NCBI GenBank assembly: GCA_028551475.1 | Contig: CM052361.1 | Location: forward strand, 12,035,501-12,099,500 | Origin: Casuarina equisetifolia | Lineage: Eukaryota > Streptophyta > Magnoliopsida > Fagales > Casuarinaceae | DNA: 64,000 nucleotides | Direction of reading: 5' to 3' | Shown here: positions 57,632-64,000 of the stretch, one piece after another | Position numbering within the stretch: the first letter of the stretch is position 1 | How the letters are laid out: the number at the start of each line of letters is the position of its first letter | The notes under the pieces: model-generated | Told to the model about the DNA's origin: nothing | Databases searched by the model: none | Seen by the model: the letters and a program-made list of their open reading frames with translations, nothing else | Program-made: the position numbers and the translations under genes

Positions 57632-58229
57632 TGTTGGAGTAGTAAATTCAATGCTTAAAGAAGTTGAAAGGAGCAATCAAGAATCTAAAGAAAAAGGAAA
57701 GCATGCTTTAACAACTCTCTTGTGCTCTCTACGAAGCCTAATGATGACCATGTAGAAGTTCACATCAAAGCTAAATTTGGAAGAATCAAATGAGCATACT
57801 TGGACACTATATGCACCAAAGGCATCCTATGATAAAACCTATCTGCCAAAGATAACCAATTAGCATGGTTTCTAGTTCATAAACAATTTAGCCTTCAAGA
57901 ATTACCATCTTGGAGAGTCCTTTGAAAAGTTTATCCAAAGACTAAGTGCACCACTGGCCTTTCATCCTAGGAACAAGATAAGGAAGGGAAAACCCGACCT
58001 TGGAAGTTCACATATGGACGGTTTTGAAGAAAATGAAGAAAAGGATATCTATTGATTGTCCTTGATAATAAACTTTATTATATTATATTATAAAAGATGG
58101 CAACTAGCTATTTAAAGACTAGTTTATGCTTTGAGAACTTTGTAGCTAATTTTTGGAGCCATTTTGATATTATAATACACAAGCCTTCTCTATATGTACT
58201 TATGTTTATTTGATTTATCAACTTCAAGT
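57632..58229 (+). repeat. 3' LTR of the old copia element
   Basis: Starts TGTTGGAGTAG directly after the polypurine tract. Partner of 47674-48286. Compared with it, this copy has more A/T at differing sites. Confidence 0.87.
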
Positions 58230-58613
58230 TTTTGTGCCATCTATGAACATAGCACCATTTCAGATCACATTTGAGTTGTGACAAACTTAACCTTGGAATT
58301 TTCATTGCTATTGTGGATTCCAAGATTTTAGGTGTTCTATTGAATCCAATAGGATTGTTTACTTTTTTTTAGCTCTATTGATGTCAAATCACTTTATGCA
58401 TTCATAGTTACTTTTTTAAAATAAAAAAAATAAAAAAATCTTCAAAAATAAAGATATGTTAAAAAAAAAAGGTGTCCTACATGTAATTATTCCTTTTACA
58501 TAGTGTTTAGAAGGGATGAATGTAGAAGAGCCTAATGAACTTTGTTCTTGCAATCCATCTTTACTTACAGAAAGCAAAACCACTTTCCTTTTTCCTTGAA
58601 AATTAGACATTCT
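58230..58613. other. Short spacer between LTRs
   Basis: AT-rich with A and T runs; no gene or element is recognised. Confidence 0.5.
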
Positions 58614-59217
58614 TGTTGGAGTTATTGGAATGTTAATGGAAGTAACTGAAAGAAATCAACTAAAGCTTGAAGAGAAAGGCCAATGTGCACTCATGAATAT
58701 GCTAAACTCACTGCCTTATCCTATGCCTACACTAGCTTCACATAACCTTACTAAAGATGCAGAGATGCAAGTTGATGAAATTGCACCTCATACAATCCAT
58801 GCAACACATGCTTAGTATGGATAGATCAACATCTATGACCTGGAAGGATAGAAAGGATTCCAAACAAGTAAACATTCAGCCTTTAGAAGTTATCATCGTG
58901 GAGAGTCTTCATCACATGCAATACCTAGAGTCAAAGCACCTCTACCAAACCATCCTAGAAATAAGAAGATAGGGCTCACCGACTATGGAGCAATATAGCA
59001 TAAGAAACTAGCAAAGGTCAGTCATTCACATGGAAAAGAAGTTGCTGACTCACTAACCTTTGAAATTTTAGTATTTATGAAAAGTATTTTATTTATGGGC
59101 CTTGGCTATATAAGCTATGCAATAGCTTATTGTTTTGTATCAAGTTTTCTTTAAGCCTTGATCCACGTAATACAAAGGCCTATTTTATTTTGAGCCTTTC
59201 TTGTTACTATTTTTCAA
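58614..59217 (+). mobile_element. Lone LTR related to the old copia element
   Basis: Begins TGTTGGAGTTATTGG and follows the block order of the neighbouring copia LTRs: the EEKGQCAL phrase, the YHRGES phrase, a TATA box in GGCTATATAAGC (about 59106), and an end near ATTTTTCA at about 59217. Nucleotide identity is low, so it belongs to a sister family. No internal region follows. The target duplication was not found, so a truncated element is as likely as a solo LTR. Confidence 0.6.
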
Positions 59218-60214
59218 GTGTCCTTACATGTTCCATACAACATATGGCCAAGCTTTAGTATGTGTCTTGTCCTTATCAAATTCGTACGAAAAATCATTCC
59301 TTTGCAAGATTACTTAAATCGGATAGATAAATGCTAGACTCTTTAACTTCATATTTCTAATACTATTATGGTTTGACCAACATTGTGCTTGATCAGTCCA
59401 TTGTTGTTGTTGATGTCTCCACCAATGTTTTGTTTTATGTTGAATTTTCTCTTGCTTCAAGAAAATAAGACAATGTACTCAACACAAGGACCATAGATAG
59501 TGGTTGATGAGGTTTAGATCTTAAACAACCATAAATAAAATGATTAAAAACATTCATTTGAAGAATGTTGAACATATTAATATCAAGAAAAATAAAAAGG
59601 AAAGAGAAATTATAACTTGTTAAATTGCTACGCTTTTTCAGTGGGATTATGTTATTTAACATTTAACAATGGAAGCATTAATATGTGCCTCCTTGAGGTG
59701 GGCATGCCCACTACATCAATATGCTTAAAAATACCAATAATAGTATTTTCTTTGTAGTCTTATAGGTAGCTTAAGGGCACGACTAATCTGCTACTTGTTC
59801 CACTTGTGTTCTTGCATGATGATGTTGCTACCTATTAGAAAATATGACTTAAAACAAGGCTTTTTTACATGATTAAGGTATCAATCATGGAGAAAATGAA
59901 GTGGATTTCATGATATGTACAAAAATAGGTATAAAAATGCACCTTTGCTACTAAGTTTTATATTTTATTCTCTTCAGATACTAGCTCGATGAAGTAGTCG
60001 AAAAACTGTTGCAAAACCAAAGTAAGAAGGTGATGAAATGGTGATTGCATAAAAGCTCTCTCTATGCCTGCATGAACAGTAGTAGTTATATTATGTGTGA
60101 GTTGTGTGTCTATTGTTAATGAGTGTGCTTAGGGTTTTATGGGAGAGAGAGGCATAATGGATGACTTGGGAAAACACCCTAAAGGCCATTTTCCCACAAT
60201 CAAATGTAGTAAAA
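59218..60214. other. Intergenic DNA between LTR elements
   Basis: No gene supported. A 75-codon frame on the - strand (59662-59435) shows no family pattern. AT-rich. Confidence 0.45.
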
Positions 60215-61906
60215 TGTTAGATCCTATAACAACCTAAGAGGGGGGTGATTAGGTTTCTCTTTTAATTATCACTTCTATTTCTATGTTCAATTACTTTTTA
60301 TGTGCAATCAAATATGGGATTCAAAGATATAAAACTTAATCAGCAAGCTAATCAAACACAAGGAAGATAAGACATAAATTTATACGGTGGTTTAGCCATT
60401 TTCACCTACTTCCACCCTTTTATCTTTTAACACAAACAGTTAAAGTCTACTTTACTACAAAGCTAAGAGAAACTTTCTCCTACACTTTCCAACTTCTCCT
60501 CAAGGAGTCAAACAATCCTTATACCAAGGATTACAATATAATTGTTTACAAATTTCAAACTAAGCTTCTATAAAATATGTAATACAAGTTCAAAAGCTTC
60601 AAATAGCTACTAGAGGCATAATACAGAGTAATATGGACAAAAGCTCCAAATTTGTTCAAACCTTAGCAGAGTTTATTTGTAGAAAATCAACTTCAATAAT
60701 AGAATATAATGAAGCATAAATTGATTCTATAATAAGCAAGTAATGAGCTTGGAAGTTAATCACCCAATGAAGATCAAAATCGTAGATTTGGATGAGCTAG
60801 AATAAGTAGTATGAGATGCTTAACAAATTGCTTTCTTTGCTTCTGATTTTCAGACTGATTGCAATGGTGAAGACAAACTTGCTTAAATAACTTCAGAACT
60901 AACCTCTCACTTCAAAGAGTTGTTCTGACACTTCTAAGCACCATCAAATCTTTTTCCCGTTAGAGTTCCTTATTTCCCTCTTCTTTGTCCATTTTTGAGC
61001 TTAAGAGAGATAAAATGTCGGGGCTAAGGTTTTGCCTTTGTTTATTTCAAAACCTCATCTAAAATGGTGTAATTTTGATCTCAACTTAAAGTTCTGTAAT
61101 TCGGGTTCTATGGAGTAAGTTTCAGGTCTTATTCAAATTTTCTTCAATTCTATCCAATCTTGAATCAATTCTTCATGGGTCCTTCATAGATTGATAGAGC
61201 ATCTTTTTCCTTACAAAAACCCTTTGAAATCATCTTCAGACACCCTCTAATCTGCTTCTAATTTCACTTTTGAGTAGTTAGGGCAAGAACTCAAAGAGCT
61301 TCACCATTTCCTCAAATTGATCCTCTCTGAGCAGTGGGTCTTTGATTTTTCTTTACAGAAATCTTCTTCTCTTCATTAGCTTTCCAACAAGCTATTTTGC
61401 ACCTTGATCAGAGTTGAAATTGGTGGCCAAATGGAGCGGCGAATTCAGCGTCTACGAGCAGATCACGGGTCGGGCTAATGAATCGGGCGAGTTGAGTCGC
61501 AGGTCACTTAATCTCTCGTGGGTTGTGGGTCATGGGCAAGTGGGGAACTGGCAAACGGGTCACATGTTTGGGTCTAGGTCATGCCTCTAGACTGGGTCGT
61601 GTTTACACGAGCCTGACTCGCAAGCTAGAACATGTCTCTAGGCTAGGTCGTGTTTGCATGGGTTTGGGCTAGTGAGCGTGTATTGGACTGGGTCCACGAA
61701 CTGGCTAGGCTTTGTCCGCACAGGCTCTAAATAGTTTTTGTCTTTTCATTTTTCAACCCAATTCTTGCAAATTAATCCATATTATTTTGCTTATAAAATC
61801 CTACAAATAATCAAATAATAATTATATTATTTCCATATTATAATTCACATTTTTCTCATCATCAAAATATTTATATATTCTAATATCATTAAAATATATT
61901 CCAACA
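60215..61906 (-). repeat. 3' LTR of the Sirevirus-like element
   Basis: The inner edge at 61906 is firm (TG next to a polypurine tract). The outer edge at 60215 (TG on the + strand) is inferred from LTR-end text and cannot be checked without the other LTR. A GC-rich block at 61430-61735 contains a doubled phrase with CTCTAG(A/G)CT and GGTCGTGTTT. Confidence 0.6.
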
Positions 61907-62885
61907 TTCTTCCCCTTTTTGATGATAATAAGATAAAACATTTTGATGCAATATGAGTTTCTAAAGTGGAGCAACAATTCTTTACTTTTCAATTTCAAAA
62001 ATAAATATGATCATTTGTTGGACAACTTTATATTTCTTCTCTTATAACAAGTTTAAAGTGCATATGACCAATATAATCAATATATATTTCTCCTAAGGTG
62101 CATATGACTAATATTTCACATGTTATAAAAAATTCTCCCCTTATAACAAGTTCAAAGTACATCAAATATATATGATCAACGTAGCAACATAACATATATT
62201 TCTCCTTCTTTTTGTTTTATCAACATGAAAAGCATCAAACCATGGACTATAACCAAAATTAGCAAACATTTATCTATACCAAAATCATAAGAATTATGGT
62301 ATATGGTTTCACCAAGAGCTCATAGTTCCCCCTTAAGGATAGCTTCCTTGCAAAGTAAGCCAACCAGCCACATAACAAAGGGTTAAGGTGAGATAAATTT
62401 TCTGCATGATAATATCTCCCCCATAGAAATATAATGAGAGCATACATGCTTAATACATACCATGTGCCCTTTCACATTCTTAACATTATGTAGAAATTTA
62501 CATCAAGATATATGATGAATATGAGGAAGACATAACAACAACCATTATCACAATATCAGTACCATATGATCACAATTAAGAGTGCACAGCACTATCATAA
62601 TGATAGGAGTCAAAGTTCATAGCAGCACACATAGTTACAGATTTATATTCATAGCAGCACCATGTCCATAATGTAAATTCTAGCAACATAATATAGCAGA
62701 GATAGATCTTACAAAGCATGTGTTGTATGCTTAGGAAACTAAAAATTGGAAAGATCATACTAGATTTAATGAATCAAAAGCTCCCCTTGAGTAGTAGCAC
62801 CTACCATTGTTGTAGAGTGGAGTTTGGAGTTTTGCAGCAGAGTTTGGAGTTATGCAGTAAAATACCAAGTAAACTCCCCCTCAAA
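61907..62885 (-). other. Polypurine-tract-rich non-coding region
   Basis: On the - strand there are G-rich purine runs at about 61909-61920, 62134-62142, 62326-62334, 62416-62422, 62781-62787 and 62874-62882. The one at the LTR is the functional candidate. Text around TTATAACAAGTT(T/C)AAAGT is itself repeated near 62043 and 62141. Confidence 0.65.
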
Positions 62886-63020
62886 CTAGGAAGAGCCATT
62901 TCTTGTTACAAGAAAGGGAATGTTAATTGACAATAAAGACTACTTCAATCATAAGATTGATGAAGAGCACATGTATGCCAATACATTAATGTAGTGATAT
63001 AGATTTTACAAAAATTGGAC

Positions 63021-64000
63021 TTATAAATCATCTACATTACACATTCCTAACTCTCTTCTTAGATAACAAAACCTTTCTTTGTCAAGAGGTTTAGTAAAAA
63101 TGCCAACATGTTGGTGAAGAGTGCTAACATATGCCATGGTGACATTTCCCTTAAAAGCATGATCCCTTATGAAGTGATGTCTAATCTCTATGTGTTTAGT
63201 TCGAGAGTGCTGAACAAGATTTTTTATGAGGTTAATAGCATTTGTATTATCACACTTCAAAGGTATAGAACTTTGAAATAAATTAAAATCAACAAGTTGT
63301 TTTTTCATCCAATGAACTTGTGCAAAACAACTACCCAAAGCAATATATTCAGCTTCGGTAGTAGAGATAGCAACACTTTGTTGCTTCTTAGAGAACCATG
63401 AAACTAACATATTTCCTAGAAATTGACATGTTCCACTAGTACTTTTATGATCAATTTTGCAACTAGCATAATCTACATCACTATATGCATACAAATAAAA
63501 AGATGATCCTCTAGGATACCATATACCTAGCTTAGGTGTGAGCTTGAGATATTGAAAGATTCTCTTTACAGCAACAAGATGACTCTTTTTAGGATTAGCT
63601 TGATATCATGCACAAATACACACACTAAAAAAAATATTAGGTCGGGAAGCAGTGAGGTATAACAATGATCCTATCATGCTTCTATAAGTCTTTTGATCAA
63701 TGGAAGTACCTTCTGGATCAACATGTATATAAGTAAAAGTACCCATACGAGTGTTTATCTCTTTGACTTGATCAAAGTTGAACTTCTTAAGAAGTTCATA
63801 TGTAAATTTACTTTGAGAGATAAAAATACCATGTGCTATTTGCTTAATTTGCAATCCTAGAAAATAACTAAATTCTCCCATCATGCTTATTTCAAATTCT
63901 TTCTTCATAAGTTTAGCAAATTCAGTGCACAAAGATGCATTAAATGAATAAAAAATAATGTCATCTACATATATTTGAACTAAAAGAATATCAAAATTAT
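63021..64000 (-). pseudogene. RT (C-terminal part) and RNase H of the Sirevirus-like element
   Basis: At the window edge the frame reads LLVQIYVDDIIF, the RT catalytic box, and then ISMMGEFSYFLGLQIKQ, ISQSKFTYELLKKF, YRSMIGSLLYLTASRPN. A single TGA at about 63606-63608 interrupts a position that is usually Arg, probably CGA to TGA. The same frame continues through ANPKKSHL to RNase H: AYSDVDYASCKIDHKSTSG, SWFSKKQQSVAISTTEAEY and LKCDNTNAINLIKN, ending at 63021. It is otherwise well preserved. The N-terminal part lies beyond 64000. Confidence 0.9.

Larger units (their letters stand above)
47674..58229 (+). mobile_element. Old Ty1-copia element, split by a nested element, RT deleted
   Basis: A 5' LTR (47674-48286), a near-perfect initiator-Met primer-binding site, gag/protease/integrase/RNase H remnants (54781-57631), a polypurine tract and a 3' LTR (57632-58229) form one element. 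It is interrupted at 48327-54775 by a gypsy-type element. The LTRs differ by very roughly 15% over their first 200 bases, so this is much older than the copy at 4.7 kb. Coding parts are full of stops, and the reverse-transcriptase core is missing. The likely target duplication is TTTCG (47669-47673) versus TTTTG (58230-58234), one C-to-T change apart. Confidence 0.88.
60215..64000 (-). mobile_element. Sirevirus-like Ty1-copia element, 3' part, cut by the window edge
   Basis: On the - strand, RT and RNase H (64000-63021) are followed by about 1.1 kb of non-coding DNA with many polypurine tracts. A last tract AAAAAGGGGAAGAA (61920-61907) then leads into an LTR starting TGTTGGAATAT at 61906. The LTR seems to end at 60215, where the - strand reads CACCCCCCTCTTAGG and then ATCTAACA. 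The repeated polypurine tracts and the CACCCCCCTCTT phrase near the LTR end are known traits of the plant Sirevirus lineage. gag, integrase and the 5' LTR lie beyond 64000. Confidence 0.75.

Noticed and set aside
59435-59662. 75-codon frame (-) near the lone LTR
   Set aside because: AT-rich, no conserved pattern; most likely chance.
1-64000. CRISPR arrays, bacterial operons, tRNA or rRNA genes
   Set aside because: No regularly spaced repeats with unique spacers, no clustered prokaryote-type genes, and no tRNA or rRNA sequence noticed by eye; a tRNAscan run would be needed to exclude a tRNA fully.

Overview
The window is nuclear DNA from a flowering plant, almost certainly a eudicot. It has GT-AG introns, AT-rich intergenic DNA, LTR retrotransposons of plant lineages, and five genes with clear plant homologues. 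All exon coordinates were placed by hand from splice sites and reading frame; no database was searched.

Layout: (1) 260-1579, + strand, a small four-exon coiled-coil gene I cannot name. (2) 4700-10223, a complete but broken Ty1-copia element on the - strand, with 285-bp LTRs and a perfect 5-bp target duplication. (3) 11626-13956, + strand, a clade-D protein phosphatase 2C. (4) 17500-20104, - strand, a MOS11/CIP29-like mRNA-export protein. (5) 22495-28638, + strand, a chloroplast TerC-family thylakoid protein with 13 exons. (6) 30689-33181 and 37043-40139, + strand, two tandem lambda-class glutathione S-transferases with identical ten-exon structure; the second carries a solo LTR in intron 7. 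(7) 40-47.7 kb, gene-poor DNA holding local duplications and a broken copy of part of MOS11. (8) 47674-58229, an old copia element (+) whose reverse transcriptase is deleted and which is split by a nested Ty3-gypsy-type element (-) at 48327-54775. (9) 58614-about 59217, a related lone LTR. (10) 60215-64000, the 3' end of a Sirevirus-like copia element (-) that runs off the window.

The order PP2C - MOS11 - (TerC) - GSTL - GSTL matches, from memory, Arabidopsis At5g02760 (PP2C) - At5g02770 (MOS11) - At5g02780/At5g02790 (GSTL pair), with TerC as an extra gene. This suggests an old conserved block, although the products (phosphatase signalling, mRNA export, thylakoid biogenesis, glutathione chemistry) do not form one pathway.

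I found no new multi-gene system, CRISPR array, tRNA or rRNA. The observations most worth following are: a reading frame inside the copia LTRs that survives between LTR copies and has a codon-multiple indel; MOS11 introns that all fall at the same place in a repeated Arg-Phe motif; TerC-intron and MOS11-intron fragments flanking the second GSTL, which record a complex local duplication; and a solo LTR that post-dates the GSTL duplication.
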